From contig NZ_SMKQ01000039.1 of the NCBI RefSeq assembly GCF_004348995.1, forward strand, positions 1-52,121: DNA of 52,121 nt, in the 5' to 3' direction. Below are positions 22,682 through 31,058 of this stretch, in pieces. Each line of letters opens with the position of its first letter. The stretch's first letter is position 1. The notes under the pieces were generated by a model. That model ran no database searches. It had not been told where the DNA came from and saw only the letters and a program-made list of their open reading frames with translations. The stretch is from Nonomuraea terrae. GTDB taxonomy: Bacteria; Actinomycetota; Actinomycetes; Streptosporangiales; Streptosporangiaceae. The translations under genes were made by a program, and so were the position numbers.

Positions 22682-24047
22682 GACCGGTTCGCTGGTCGAC
22701 CGGCACGTCGGCTTCGTGCACGCGCTGCGCGAGGCCGGGGTGCCCGTGTCGCTGGCCGAAGGCCTGGACGCCGCGCAGGCCCTGCGCGTGATCGAGCTGG
22801 CCGACCGCGAGTCGCTGCGGGCCGCCTACGCGGCCACGCTGGTCAAGAAGCCGGCCTACCGGCCGGGCTTCGACGTGCTGTTCGACCTGTGGTTCCCGGC
22901 CTCCACGACGGGTCTGGCCGCCGCGCGCCCCGACCGCGACCTGGATCCGCGTACGGCGTCCGTGAGCGAGCTGCGCGCGTACCTGGCGGGGCTGCTGACC
23001 GAGTCCAGCGACCAGGAGCTGCGCGAGTTCGCCCAGGACATGGTGGAGCGCTTCGGCCGCCAGCAGGCGGGCCCCGGGCGGCAGAACTGGTTCTCCTACA
23101 GCGTCATGCGCGCCCTGTCGCCCGAGACGCTGATGGCCACCATCCTGCGCGCGGTCCTGCAGGGCCGCGAGCGCGGCGGGCTGGCCGAGAAGAACGTGCG
23201 CCAGCGGGTCGAGACCAACCTGCGGCGCTTCGAGGACGCCGTCGCCACCGACGTGCGCCGCCGCATCGCCGAGGACTCCGGGATCGAGCGCATCGCCCGC
23301 TCGGCCGTACGCCCGCCGCTCGACCAGATCGACTTCCTCCGCGTCACCAAGGCCGACCTGGCCCGGCTGCGCAAGGAGGTGCACCCGCTGGCCCGGCGGC
23401 TGGCCACCCGCCTGACGATCAAGCACCGCAAGGGCAAGCGGGGGCGGCTCGACTTCCGCAAGACCGTACGCGCCTCGCTGCAGAGCGGCGGCGTGCCGCT
23501 GACCACCCACTTCAAGCCGCCGCGCCCGCACAAGCCGGAGCTGGTGATCCTCTGCGACACCAGCGACTCGGTCTCGTCGTTCGCCCACTTCACGCTGCTG
23601 CTCACGTACGCGCTGCGCGAGCAGTTCACGAAGGTGCGGGCGTTCGGGTTCGTCGACACCGTGGACGAGATCACCCGGTTCTTCCAGCCGGGGGCCGACG
23701 TCGTGGAGGCCATGACCCGGCTGGTGAACGAGGCCGACATGGTGCGCTTCGGGCGGACAAACTACGGGCACGCGCTGGAGCGCTTCGCCGAACGCTACGG
23801 CGACGCGATCGGCCCCAAGACCTCGCTGCTGATCCTGGGCGACGCGCGCTCCAACTACCAGCCGCCCGCCCTCGGCGTGCTCAAGTCGCTCGCGAAAGGC
23901 TGCCGGCACGCGTACTGGCTCAATCCCGAGCCGCGCCAGCAGTGGGACACCGGCGACTCCGTCGCGAGCGACTACGGCACGGTCGTCCCGATGTACGAGT
24001 GCCGCAACGTCGCCCAGCTGAGCGCGTTCATCGAGACCCTCGCCTGA
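22674..24047 (+). CDS. VWA domain protein, CoxE-like
   Basis: 457 residues. The N-terminal 270 residues are helical and basic (R-K-G-K-R-G-R-L-D-F-R-K-T-V-R-A-S), as in CoxE. The von Willebrand A domain follows, with the MIDAS motif D-T-S-D-S at residues 295-299 and a later G-R-T-N-Y-G-H-A-L (MIDAS Thr). CoxE and MoxR form a pair; in CO dehydrogenase clusters they help mature the Mo-Cu site. No Mo-hydroxylase gene is present here, so the client is unknown. It starts at a GTG inside the MoxR gene. Confidence 0.9.
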   Translation: MPETGSLVDRHVGFVHALREAGVPVSLAEGLDAAQALRVIELADRESLRAAYAATLVKKPAYRPGFDVLFDLWFPASTTGLAAARPDRDLDPRTASVSELRAYLAGLLTESSDQELREFAQDMVERFGRQQAGPGRQNWFSYSVMRALSPETLMATILRAVLQGRERGGLAEKNVRQRVETNLRRFEDAVATDVRRRIAEDSGIERIARSAVRPPLDQIDFLRVTKADLARLRKEVHPLARRLATRLTIKHRKGKRGRLDFRKTVRASLQSGGVPLTTHFKPPRPHKPELVILCDTSDSVSSFAHFTLLLTYALREQFTKVRAFGFVDTVDEITRFFQPGADVVEAMTRLVNEADMVRFGRTNYGHALERFAERYGDAIGPKTSLLILGDARSNYQPPALGVLKSLAKGCRHAYWLNPEPRQQWDTGDSVASDYGTVVPMYECRNVAQLSAFIETLA

Positions 24048-24050
24048 GCC

Positions 24051-24821
24051 TCAGACGCGCTGCAGCTCCCTCGCGGCGGTGCGGGCGAGCAGCTCGATCT
24101 GCTCGGCGGTGAGCGCGTCACGGTCGGCGGCCTTGATCAGCTTGGCCGCCGACCGGGGCCGCAGCAGCGTCAGACCCTCGGCCCGCACGATCCCGCCGCG
24201 CCTGGGCAGCACCCCGCAGTGCACGGCCAGCATGGGCGTGATCGACACCGGGACGCCGGTCTGCCGCGACAGCAGCTCGGAGAACGCCTCGGCCTGCTCG
24301 ACCAGTGGCTTGGCGGTCCTGGTGCCGTACTTCTCGCCCAGGAACAGCCGGCCGGCGTAACACGCGATCTCGGTGTCGGGACTCCACGACTCGTTGTCGA
24401 CGATCCAGACGCCGCCGGGGCCGATCACCAGGTGGTCGATGGACGCCTGGCCGCGGATCGCCCGCCCGTCGAGGACGCGGTAGCCGAGGCGGCCGAGCGA
24501 CCGGCGCAGGATGCGACCCGTGATCGCCTCGCCGCGCCGCGCACCCCGCCACACCGCGGTCGCGTGGAACGAGCGCCAGTCGAGATACCAGTCCGCCGCC
24601 GCCACGATCACCGCGAGCGCCAGGCCGACCAGCGCCGAGCCGCCGGTGAGATCGAACCTCAGCCCTAACGCGACTCCGACCACGAAGCCCACGGCGGCCT
24701 TGGCATACCGGTACTTGCGCCGGTTCGGGGCGTCCTCACGCCAGAACTTCTCGTACCACCACTGCGGGGAAGACCCTGTGTACTTCTCGTTGGGCTGCAC
24801 GTAGATAGAGCCACTGGGCAC
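24051..24821 (-). CDS. NERD-domain membrane protein
   Basis: 256 residues. The N-terminus is cytoplasmic, then two hydrophobic segments (about residues 42-78). A NERD (nuclease-related) domain follows: R-R-G-E-A-I-T-G-R-I-L, I-D-H-L-V-I-G-P-G-G-V-W-I-V-D. In catalytic relatives the strand ends in E/D-x-K, but here it reads V-D-N-E-S-W, so the lysine is missing and nuclease activity is doubtful. The GTG start is chosen from GGGGAG seven bases upstream. It converges on the VWA gene with a three-base gap and is divergent from the TetR gene. Confidence 0.75.
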   Translation of the reverse strand: MPSGSIYVQPNEKYTGSSPQWWYEKFWREDAPNRRKYRYAKAAVGFVVGVALGLRFDLTGGSALVGLALAVIVAAADWYLDWRSFHATAVWRGARRGEAITGRILRRSLGRLGYRVLDGRAIRGQASIDHLVIGPGGVWIVDNESWSPDTEIACYAGRLFLGEKYGTRTAKPLVEQAEAFSELLSRQTGVPVSITPMLAVHCGVLPRRGGIVRAEGLTLLRPRSAAKLIKAADRDALTAEQIELLARTAARELQRV

Positions 24822-24952
24822 CGCAAACTCCCCGAGAGAGAGTAGAAGATTGCGGGATCTGCCACGCCGAAGATCCCTCGCCGGTCAAGTGATACCCGCT
24901 CACCAACCAAGGCGAGCCTAAGGTGACGGAATTAGAACCCGCAAGGGCATCA

Positions 24953-24966
24953 ACCGACTAGTCGGT
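24953..24966. promoter_or_regulatory. TetR operator, perfect 14-bp palindrome
   Basis: ACCGACTAGTCGGT is a perfect palindrome 29 bases before the TetR start codon. With flanks it is nearly the same as the site at 29000-29015 in front of the acyl-CoA dehydrogenase operon (both end CGGTATG), so the regulator probably controls both. Confidence 0.7.
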
Positions 24967-24995
24967 ATGCTAAGGCCGGTGACAAGGGGGACAAT

Positions 24996-25586
24996 GTGAA
25001 AGACGAACCGGTACGGCAGCGGATTCTCGCCGAAGCGACCCGGCTGTTCGCCCAGCGCGGGTTCGAAGCCACCTCGGTGCAGGAGATCGTGGTGTCCGCG
25101 GGCGTCACCAAGGGCGCCATGTACCACTATTTCGACTCCAAAGACGACCTGCTGCACGAGATCTACGCCCGCGTCCTGCGCATGCAGATGGAACGGCTGA
25201 CCCGCATCGCCGACGGCCCCGGCACCCTCAAGCAGCGCCTGCACCGGGCCGCGGCCGACGTCGTGGAGACGACGGCCGCCAACCTCGACGACTCCAAGAT
25301 CTTCTTCCGGTCGATCCACCTGCTCGCCCCCGAGACGCAGAAGAGCGTGCGCGCCGACCGCCGCCGCTACCACGAACGCTTCCGCGACCTCGTGGTGGAG
25401 GGCCAGCGCGCCGGCATCTTCAGCGACCGCGTCCCGGCCGACCTCGTCGTCGACTACTTCTTCGGCTCGGTGCACCACCTGGGCACCTGGTTCCACGCCG
25501 ACGGCCCGCTCACCGGCGCCCAGGTGGGCCGACACTTCGCCGACCTGCTGCTCACCTCACTCGGGGCCGGGAACGTCAACGAGTGA
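24996..25586 (+). CDS. TetR family regulator of the acyl-CoA dehydrogenase operon
   Basis: 196 residues. The N-terminal helix-turn-helix includes I-L-A-E-A-T-R-L-F-A-Q-R-G-F-E-A-T-S, the recognition region G-V-T-K-G-A-M-Y-H-Y-F and the D-S-K-D-D-L-L helix cap, all classic TetR signs. The C-terminal ligand pocket is helical. It starts at GTG 24996 with AAGGGGG upstream. The gene converges on the three acyl-CoA dehydrogenase genes and overlaps the last by 30 bases. The shared palindrome suggests it represses itself and that operon, probably releasing DNA on binding an acyl-CoA. Confidence 0.88.
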   Translation: MKDEPVRQRILAEATRLFAQRGFEATSVQEIVVSAGVTKGAMYHYFDSKDDLLHEIYARVLRMQMERLTRIADGPGTLKQRLHRAAADVVETTAANLDDSKIFFRSIHLLAPETQKSVRADRRRYHERFRDLVVEGQRAGIFSDRVPADLVVDYFFGSVHHLGTWFHADGPLTGAQVGRHFADLLLTSLGAGNVNE

Positions 25587-26627
25587 GGCCAGCGCCTCCC
25601 GATGGTCGCCGGGCGTGCCCAGCGCGATCTCCGTGGCCTTCGCGCGCTTGAGATACAGATGCACGGGATGCTCCCACGTCATCCCGATCCCGCCGTGCAA
25701 CTGCAGCGCCTCCTCGGCCGCGTGCAGCGCCACGCCGGCGTTCCACGACTGGGCCACCGCCACCGAGATCGACGACGGGTCGGAAGCCGCGTTCCTGGCG
25801 GCCGCCCTCGCCCGTACGACGTCGAGCCAGAGGTCGGCCAGCCGATGCTTGATCGCCTGGAACGAGCCGATCGGCCGGGCGAACTGGTGGCGCTCCTTGA
25901 CGTAGGCCAGCGTCGTGTCGAGGCACCACTCGGCCACCCCCAGCTGCTCCGACGCCAGCAGCCCCGCCCCGAACCGCAGCACCGCCGCCACGTCGCAGGC
26001 GCCCACCCGGCGCGCCTGCGTCCGGTCGAACGTGACCGTCGCGATCGGCCTGGTCAGGTCGAGCGAGGGCGCGACCCGCACCGACGCGCCCTCGACCGCG
26101 TACAGATCGCCGTCCACCGGCACCAGCAGCACGTCGGCCACGTCCGCACCGGCCACGCCGGTGACCGTGCCCGACAACCGGCCACCGTCCACGGTCACCG
26201 ACGCGCCACGCGACGGCGCGTACGGCGAGGCCGTGAACGACACGACCAGCGCGGCGGTCCTGCGACCATCGGCCAGCTCGCCCAGCAGCGCGTCACGGGT
26301 CGGCAGCAGCGCCCGCGTGGCCAGCACCGAGCTGGTGAAGAAGGGCACCGGCGCGACCGCCCGCCCCAGCTCCTCCAGCACCACGGCCGCCTCGCTCGCC
26401 GTGGCCCCGGCGCCGCCCAGTTCCTCGGGCACCAGCAGCCCCGCCACGCCGATCTCCCCGGCCAGCGTCTTCCACAGATCCAGGTCGTATACGGAGTTGA
26501 GGAGCTCGCCACGATACGGGTCGGACTCCACACGCTTCAGCACCGCGGCGGGCGGGCAGCGGTCGGCGAGCAGGTCGCGCACGGAGGACCTGAGCTCCTC
26601 CTCGATCTCCGAATAAAGAAGGGTCAT
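25557..26627 (-). CDS. Acyl-CoA dehydrogenase (third gene of operon)
   Basis: 356 residues. The ACAD fold is visible: helical N-terminus, A-G-L-L-V-P-E-E-L-G-G-A-G-A, a middle beta domain, then a C-terminal four-helix domain with Y-V-K-E-R-H-Q-F-A-R-P-I-G-S-F-Q and L-Q-L-H-G-G-I-G-M-T-W-E-H. The flavin-binding middle is weakly conserved. Together with the preceding gene it resembles paired ACADs that form alpha2-beta2 enzymes for sterol or other bulky acyl-CoAs. The ATG overlaps the stop of the upstream gene (ATGA). Confidence 0.88.
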   Translation of the reverse strand: MTLLYSEIEEELRSSVRDLLADRCPPAAVLKRVESDPYRGELLNSVYDLDLWKTLAGEIGVAGLLVPEELGGAGATASEAAVVLEELGRAVAPVPFFTSSVLATRALLPTRDALLGELADGRRTAALVVSFTASPYAPSRGASVTVDGGRLSGTVTGVAGADVADVLLVPVDGDLYAVEGASVRVAPSLDLTRPIATVTFDRTQARRVGACDVAAVLRFGAGLLASEQLGVAEWCLDTTLAYVKERHQFARPIGSFQAIKHRLADLWLDVVRARAAARNAASDPSSISVAVAQSWNAGVALHAAEEALQLHGGIGMTWEHPVHLYLKRAKATEIALGTPGDHREALASLVDVPGPE

Positions 26628-27790
26628 CGCGGCAGGTCCTTCCAGGGCACGTCCTTGTCGACGCGGGGCTCTGAGGGCAGGCCGAGCACGCGCTCGGCGA
26701 CGATGTTGCGCAGGATCTCCGACGTGCCGCCCTCGATGGAGTTGCCCTTCGCCCGCAGGTAGCGGTAGCCGGGGCCGCGACCGTAGAAGTCGACGCTCTC
26801 CGAACGGCGGAACGCCCAGTCGTCGTAACCCAGGTCACGCCGGAACTCCAGCTCGAACCCGGTCACCGCCTGGTTCAGCCTGGCGAACGACAGCTTCATC
26901 CCCGACCCCTCGGGGCCCGGCTGACCGGCCGACAGCTGCTCGCGCAGCCGCGCCCCCGACAGACGGGTCACCTCGGTCTCCACCCACAGCTCCAGCAGCC
27001 GCTGGTGCAGATCGTGGGTGCGCAGCTCGGGGTGCTCCCGCCACGCCTCGACCACGGGCGCGACCATGCCACCCCCGCGCCGCGCCGGGCCGCCGCCGAT
27101 GGCGACGCGCTCGTTCATCAGCGTGGTCTGCGCGACCCGCCAGCCGTCGCCGACAGCGCCCAGCCGCAGGTCGTCGGGGAGCCGTACGCCGGTCAGGAAC
27201 ACCTCGTTGAACTCGGCCTCGCCGGTGATCTGCCGCAGCGGCCGCACCTCCACGCCGGGCGCCTGCATGTCACAGATGAAGTACGTCAGCCCGCGGTGCT
27301 TGGGAACGTCCGGATCGGTGCGGGCGACCAGGATGGCCCACCGGGAGTGGTGGGCGCCGGACGTCCACACCTTCTGCCCGTCGACGACCCACTCGTCGCC
27401 GTCCCTGACCGCCCTGGTCGCCAGCGTCGCCAGGTCGGAGCCCGCGCCGGGCTCGCTGAACAGCTGGCACCAGACCTCCTCGCCGGTCCACAGCGGGCGC
27501 AGGAACCGGCGCTTCTGCTCCTCCGTGCCGAACGTCAGGATCGTCGGCGCCGCCATCCCGAGCCCGATGGCCAGCATCCCGGCGTGCAGCTGACGCGGGG
27601 TGTCGGCCAGCTCCCGCTCCACGACCTGCTGCAGCTCCCGCGGCGCCCCGAGCCCGCCGTACCCCTCGGGGAACCACACCCAGGCCAGCCCGGCGTCGAA
27701 CCGCGCCCGCAGGAACTCAAGCCGATCCCCGGCCGGATCCTGCTCCGCCAGAAACGCCGCCACCCGCTCCTTGATCTCCGCTTCGTTCAC
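26624..27790 (-). CDS. Acyl-CoA dehydrogenase (second gene of operon)
   Basis: 388 residues. It shows clear ACAD signatures: [38 protein letters not shown] and the C-terminal [11 protein letters not shown] that carries the usual catalytic/flavin motif. It starts at a GTG whose GTGA overlaps the first gene's stop, with AGAGG upstream. It oxidises the alpha-beta bond of acyl-CoA using FAD. It is probably a partner of the next gene's product. Confidence 0.92.
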   Translation of the reverse strand: MNEAEIKERVAAFLAEQDPAGDRLEFLRARFDAGLAWVWFPEGYGGLGAPRELQQVVERELADTPRQLHAGMLAIGLGMAAPTILTFGTEEQKRRFLRPLWTGEEVWCQLFSEPGAGSDLATLATRAVRDGDEWVVDGQKVWTSGAHHSRWAILVARTDPDVPKHRGLTYFICDMQAPGVEVRPLRQITGEAEFNEVFLTGVRLPDDLRLGAVGDGWRVAQTTLMNERVAIGGGPARRGGGMVAPVVEAWREHPELRTHDLHQRLLELWVETEVTRLSGARLREQLSAGQPGPEGSGMKLSFARLNQAVTGFELEFRRDLGYDDWAFRRSESVDFYGRGPGYRYLRAKGNSIEGGTSEILRNIVAERVLGLPSEPRVDKDVPWKDLPR

Positions 27791-28989
27791 ATCCACCTCT
27801 TGATCTCGCGATAGGCCAGGGATCGTTTGTGCACCTCGTCGGGGCCGTCGGCCAGGCGGAGGGAGCGGGCGCCGGCCCAGAGACCCGCCAGGGGGAAGTC
27901 CTGGGAGACGCCGCCCGCGCCGTGCACCTGGACGGCCTTGTCCAGGATCCACTCGACGGTGATGGGAGTGGAGATCTTGATGGCCTGGATCTCGGTGTGG
28001 GCGCCCTGGTTGCCCACCGTGTCCATGAGCCAGGCGGTCTTGAGGACGAGCAACCGGGCCTGCTCGATCTTGATGCGGGACTCCGCGATCCAGTCCTGGA
28101 CGACGCCCTGCTCGGCGACGGGGCGGCCGAACGTGGTGCGGGCCAGGGCCCGCTTGCACATCAGCTCCAGGGCGCGCTCGGCCATGCCGATCAGGCGCAT
28201 GCAGTGGTGGATGCGGCCGGGGCCGAGGCGGGCCTGGGCGATGGCGAAGCCGCCGCCCTCCTCGCCGATGAGGTTCTCCGCGGGCACGCGGACGTCCTCG
28301 AAGAGGATCTCCGCATGGCCGCCGTGGTCGGCGTCGGTGTAGCCGAAGACGTGCATGCCGCGCTTGATCTGCACGCCTGGGGTGTCGCGGGGCACCAGGA
28401 TCATGCTCTGCCGGCGGTGTTTGGGGGCGTCGGGGTTGGTCTTGCCCATGACGATGAGGATCTTGCAGTTGGGGTTCATCGCCCCGGAGATGAACCACTT
28501 ACGGCCGTTGATGACGTATTCGTCGCCGTCGCGGACGATGGAGGTCGCGATGTTGGTGGCGTCGGAGGAGGCCACCTCGGGCTCGGTCATCGCGAACGCC
28601 GAGCGGATCTCGCCGTCGAGCAGCGGCTGCAGCCATTCCTTGCGCTGCCATTCGCTGCCGAACATGGCCAGCAGCTCCATGTTGCCGGTGTCGGGGGCGG
28701 CGCAGTTGGTGGCGACGGGGGCGATGGAGGGGCTTCGGCCCATGATCTCGGCCAGCGGGGCGTACTGGAGGTTGGTGAGTCCGGCGCCGTGGTCACCGGG
28801 CAGGAACAGGTTCCACAGGCCGCGCTTCCTGGCCTCGTCCTTGAGGTCGTCGAGCAGCGGGGGCGGGCTCCAGCCGCTGGTGGCGGCCTGTTCCTCGAAG
28901 GCGGCCTCGGCGGGATAGACGCATTCGTCCATGAAGCGGAGCAGTCGCTCGCGCAGGTCCTCGGTGACGCTGTCAAAGGCGAAGTCCAT
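27787..28989 (-). CDS. Acyl-CoA dehydrogenase (first gene of operon)
   Basis: 400 residues. It reads as a complete ACAD of the ACAD10/11-like or FadE type: [39 protein letters not shown], and [16 protein letters not shown] near the end. All three FAD/CoA regions are present. Eleven bases upstream of its ATG lies the palindrome that matches the TetR operator. The three genes are joined by four-base overlaps, so they are one transcription unit. Confidence 0.92.
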   Translation of the reverse strand: MDFAFDSVTEDLRERLLRFMDECVYPAEAAFEEQAATSGWSPPPLLDDLKDEARKRGLWNLFLPGDHGAGLTNLQYAPLAEIMGRSPSIAPVATNCAAPDTGNMELLAMFGSEWQRKEWLQPLLDGEIRSAFAMTEPEVASSDATNIATSIVRDGDEYVINGRKWFISGAMNPNCKILIVMGKTNPDAPKHRRQSMILVPRDTPGVQIKRGMHVFGYTDADHGGHAEILFEDVRVPAENLIGEEGGGFAIAQARLGPGRIHHCMRLIGMAERALELMCKRALARTTFGRPVAEQGVVQDWIAESRIKIEQARLLVLKTAWLMDTVGNQGAHTEIQAIKISTPITVEWILDKAVQVHGAGGVSQDFPLAGLWAGARSLRLADGPDEVHKRSLAYREIKRWM

Positions 28990-28999
28990 GCGGTGAGCC

Positions 29000-29015
29000 T
29001 ACCGACCGGCCGGTA
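29000..29015. promoter_or_regulatory. TetR operator in front of the acyl-CoA dehydrogenase operon
   Basis: TACCGACCGGCCGGTA is a 16-bp near-palindrome (14 of 16 positions symmetric). It matches the 24953 palindrome with its flank at ACCGAC..G.CGGTATG. It lies 11-26 bases before the operon's first ATG, where it would block transcription start or early elongation. Confidence 0.65.
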
Positions 29016-29092
29016 TGAGTGTCGACCATGGAGTCAGGTGGTTCCCCGCAAAAAGGGGCAGGTGGCCATCAACGGGACACCATGCGGCTCCC

Positions 29093-29098
29093 TAGGGT
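29093..29098 (+). promoter_or_regulatory. Leaderless -10 box (TAGGGT-N7-ATG)
   Basis: TAGGGT followed by seven bases and the ATG at 29106, the same geometry as at 1840 and 35263. No ribosome binding site precedes the ATG. Confidence 0.5.
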
Positions 29099-29105
29099 GG
29101 CCGTC

Positions 29106-29687
29106 ATGACCGAGAAGCTGCCCGCGCCCGTGGTGCTCCAGGACGACGTCGTACGTCTGGAGCCGCTCTCCCTCGACCACGTTCCCGCCCTGTTCGACGC
29201 CGGGGGCGGGGACGAGGAGGTCTGGCGCTGGATGCCCGCCGCGGCGCCGGGCACGGAGGCCGAGCTGGCGAAGATCGCGCGGGGCCTGATGGACGACGAC
29301 CGGCACGTGCCGTTCGCGGTCGTGTCCAAGGCAAGCGGCCGGGCGGTGGGCTGGACGACGTACGGCGACGTGCCGGGGTTCGAGGCGAGCGTCGAGATCG
29401 GCTGGACGTGGTACGGCCGGGCGGTGTGGCGCACGGCGGTGAACACCGCCTGCAAGGTGCTGCTCGTCGACCACGCCTTCGCCTGCGGCTACAACCGCGT
29501 GCTGCTCAAGACGGATGTGCGCAACGTCCGGTCACAGAACGCCATCAGGCGCATCGGCGGCGTGCACGAGGGCACGCTGCGCCGCCACCGCAGGCGGCTG
29601 GACGGCACCTGGCGCGACACGGTCTGCTTCGGCATTCTCGACGACGAGTGGCCGGCGCACCGCGCCCGGCTGCGGGAAGGCCGCTGA
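29106..29687 (+). CDS. GNAT acetyltransferase (RimJ/RimL-like)
   Basis: 193 residues. Typical of RimJ/RimL-type GNATs: V-V-R-L-E-P-L-S-L-D-H-V-P-A-L at the start, V-G-W-T-T-Y-G-D-V, V-E-I-G-W-T-W-Y, then the acetyl-CoA region and the late V-L-L-K-T-D-V-R-N-V-R-S-Q-N-A-I-R-R-I-G, in which N-x-R-S-x-x-A-I is the family's conserved segment. It would acetylate an amine of a protein, amino acid or drug. The third in-frame Met was chosen because the TAGGGT box lies seven bases before it. The VOC gene follows after 20 bases. Confidence 0.82.
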   Translation: MTEKLPAPVVLQDDVVRLEPLSLDHVPALFDAGGGDEEVWRWMPAAAPGTEAELAKIARGLMDDDRHVPFAVVSKASGRAVGWTTYGDVPGFEASVEIGWTWYGRAVWRTAVNTACKVLLVDHAFACGYNRVLLKTDVRNVRSQNAIRRIGGVHEGTLRRHRRRLDGTWRDTVCFGILDDEWPAHRARLREGR

Positions 29688-29707
29688 CCTCAGGGCAGAA
29701 TGCGAAC

Positions 29708-30328
29708 ATGAGCCTGGATCATCTCGTCTACGCCACCCCCGACCTGGAGGCGACCTCGGCCGAGCTGGAGGGGCTGCTGGGGGTGCGGGCCGCGCCGGGC
29801 GGGCGGCACCCGGGCTTCGGGACCCGCAACCGGCTGATCGGGCTGGGCGGCCGGAGTTACCTGGAGATCGTGGGGCCCGATCCCGGGCAGCCGGCGCCGG
29901 CCGGGGCGAGGCCGTTCGGGATCGACGGTCTGGCGGCTCCGCAGCTGGCGGGCTGGGCGGTGGCGGTGCGGGACATCGACGCGGTGACGGCCCGCGCGCG
30001 GGAGCGCGGCTACGATCCGGGCGAGCCGGAGGAGATGTCGCGCCGTACGCCGGAGGGCGAGCTGCTGAGGTGGCGGCTGACGCCGCCGCAGCGGGCGGGG
30101 CACTCCGGGCTGGTGCCGTTCCTGATCGACTGGGGCGGGACGCGGCACCCGGCGGACGGCGGGCTGGCGGTGGTCGACCTGATGTCACTGCGCGCCGGCC
30201 ACCCCGACCCCGAGGCGGTGCGGCGGGACCTGGCGGCCCTGGACGTCCAGCTCGACCTGGACGAGGGCCCGAACCCAGGGCTGACGGCCCTGCTCCGCGG
30301 GAAGAACGGCCCCGTCACCCTGGCCTGA
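29708..30328 (+). CDS. Glyoxalase-like domain protein (VOC superfamily)
   Basis: 206 residues, about the length of the two-module glyoxalase-like group. It begins L-D-H-L-V-Y-A-T-P-D-L-E-A-T, with His4 as a probable metal ligand, has G-F-G-T-R-N-R-L-I-G-L-G and Y-L-E-I-V-G-P-D (Glu ligand), and a second half with S-G-L-V-P-F-L-I-D-W-G. No substrate can be given. It is 20 bases after the GNAT gene and probably co-transcribed. Its stop codon lies inside the first copy of a 37-bp tandem repeat. Confidence 0.75.
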   Translation: MSLDHLVYATPDLEATSAELEGLLGVRAAPGGRHPGFGTRNRLIGLGGRSYLEIVGPDPGQPAPAGARPFGIDGLAAPQLAGWAVAVRDIDAVTARARERGYDPGEPEEMSRRTPEGELLRWRLTPPQRAGHSGLVPFLIDWGGTRHPADGGLAVVDLMSLRAGHPDPEAVRRDLAALDVQLDLDEGPNPGLTALLRGKNGPVTLA

Positions 30329-30425
30329 CCCGGCCACGTGAGCGGTCCACGCCGGGCCGGCCTGACCCCAGCCACGTGGGTGGGCCACGCCGGGCCGGCC
30401 TGATCCCGGCTACGCGGGCGGGCGC
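30324..30425. repeat. Three imperfect 37-38 bp tandem repeats at convergent gene ends
   Basis: Copies begin at 30324, 30361 and 30399 with CCTGA-C/T-CCC and share a CACG core and GCCGGGCCGG end; the third is cut short. The first copy contains the VOC stop codon and the third the stop codon of the opposing TetR gene. The repeat therefore fills the whole 81-bp convergent gap and slightly extends both reading frames. Confidence 0.7.
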
Positions 30426-30976
30426 TGGGGGCCGAGCATGCCGGCGAGGAGATCGTCGAGGGCGGCGCGGATCTCCTCCAGGGTCGGCACCGCGCCGGCG
30501 CCGCAGACGGCGTCGAACATGAGCCCCTCGGCGTACACGACGAGCTGGCGGGCGTGGCGCACCGGGTCACGCGAACCCAGGGCGGCCAGGACGGCCACGG
30601 CCGGGTCGCGGAAGCGGCGGCCCGCGCGGTCGTAGATCTCGCGCAGCTCGGGGCGGCGGGTCGCCTCCAGCGCCAGCTCGTAGCGGGCGAGCGTGCGCCT
30701 GCTGTCCCGCACCTGGATGTGCACCGCCTCGGCGATGCGGGCGGGCAGCGTGGCCAGGTCCTGCGTCTCGTACGCCACCGCCAGGGCCGCCGTCTCCAGC
30801 TCGCTCAGCCGTGACAGGGTGAGCTCCAGGAGGGCGGCGCGGGTGCGGGCCAGGTTGGAGGTGGAGCCCGGCGGCAGCCCCGCGGCCTCGTCGACGGCCC
30901 GGTGGGTGAGGCCGCGCATGCCTCGCTCCGCCAGCAGGGTGATGGCCGTGTCGGCGACGAGGTCTGAGCGTTTCAC
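30410..30976 (-). CDS. TetR family regulator, divergent from FAD monooxygenase
   Basis: 188 residues. The helix-turn-helix is visible as A-D-T-A-I-T-L-L-A-E-R-G-M-R-G-L-T-H-R-A-V-D-E-A-A-G, written here in parts: it has L-A-E-R-G, L-T-H-R-A-V and a recognition segment P-P-G-S-T-S-N-L. The last helices are typical of TetR_C sensor domains. The start ATG is next to three ACTAC-N4-GTAGT palindromes in the 82-bp divergent promoter, so it most likely represses itself and the monooxygenase gene. The ligand is probably a substrate or product of that enzyme. Confidence 0.87.
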   Translation of the reverse strand: MKRSDLVADTAITLLAERGMRGLTHRAVDEAAGLPPGSTSNLARTRAALLELTLSRLSELETAALAVAYETQDLATLPARIAEAVHIQVRDSRRTLARYELALEATRRPELREIYDRAGRRFRDPAVAVLAALGSRDPVRHARQLVVYAEGLMFDAVCGAGAVPTLEEIRAALDDLLAGMLGPQRPPA

Positions 30977-30986
30977 GGAAGCCGAT

Positions 30987-31044
30987 ACTACAGGGGTAGT
31001 CGGACCGCACTACAGCCGTAGTATCGTGGAACTACGGACGTAGT
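30987..31044. promoter_or_regulatory. Three ACTAC-N4-GTAGT operators spaced by 22 bp
   Basis: Sites at 30987-31000, 31009-31022 and 31031-31044, each a 10-base inverted repeat with four-base spacer (AGGG, AGCC, GGAC). Start-to-start distance is exactly 22 bp twice, about two helical turns, so three TetR dimers would bind on the same face. The last site abuts the monooxygenase ribosome binding site GAAGGAGG. Confidence 0.85.
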
Positions 31045-31058
31045 GAAGGAGGGGCGCG

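Noticed and set aside
24900..24930. SigB-type promoter for the NERD gene (GGGTAT on the minus strand)
   Set aside because: GGGTAT is present, but no G-N-N-T element lies 14-16 bases upstream, and it is about 70 bases from the start codon.
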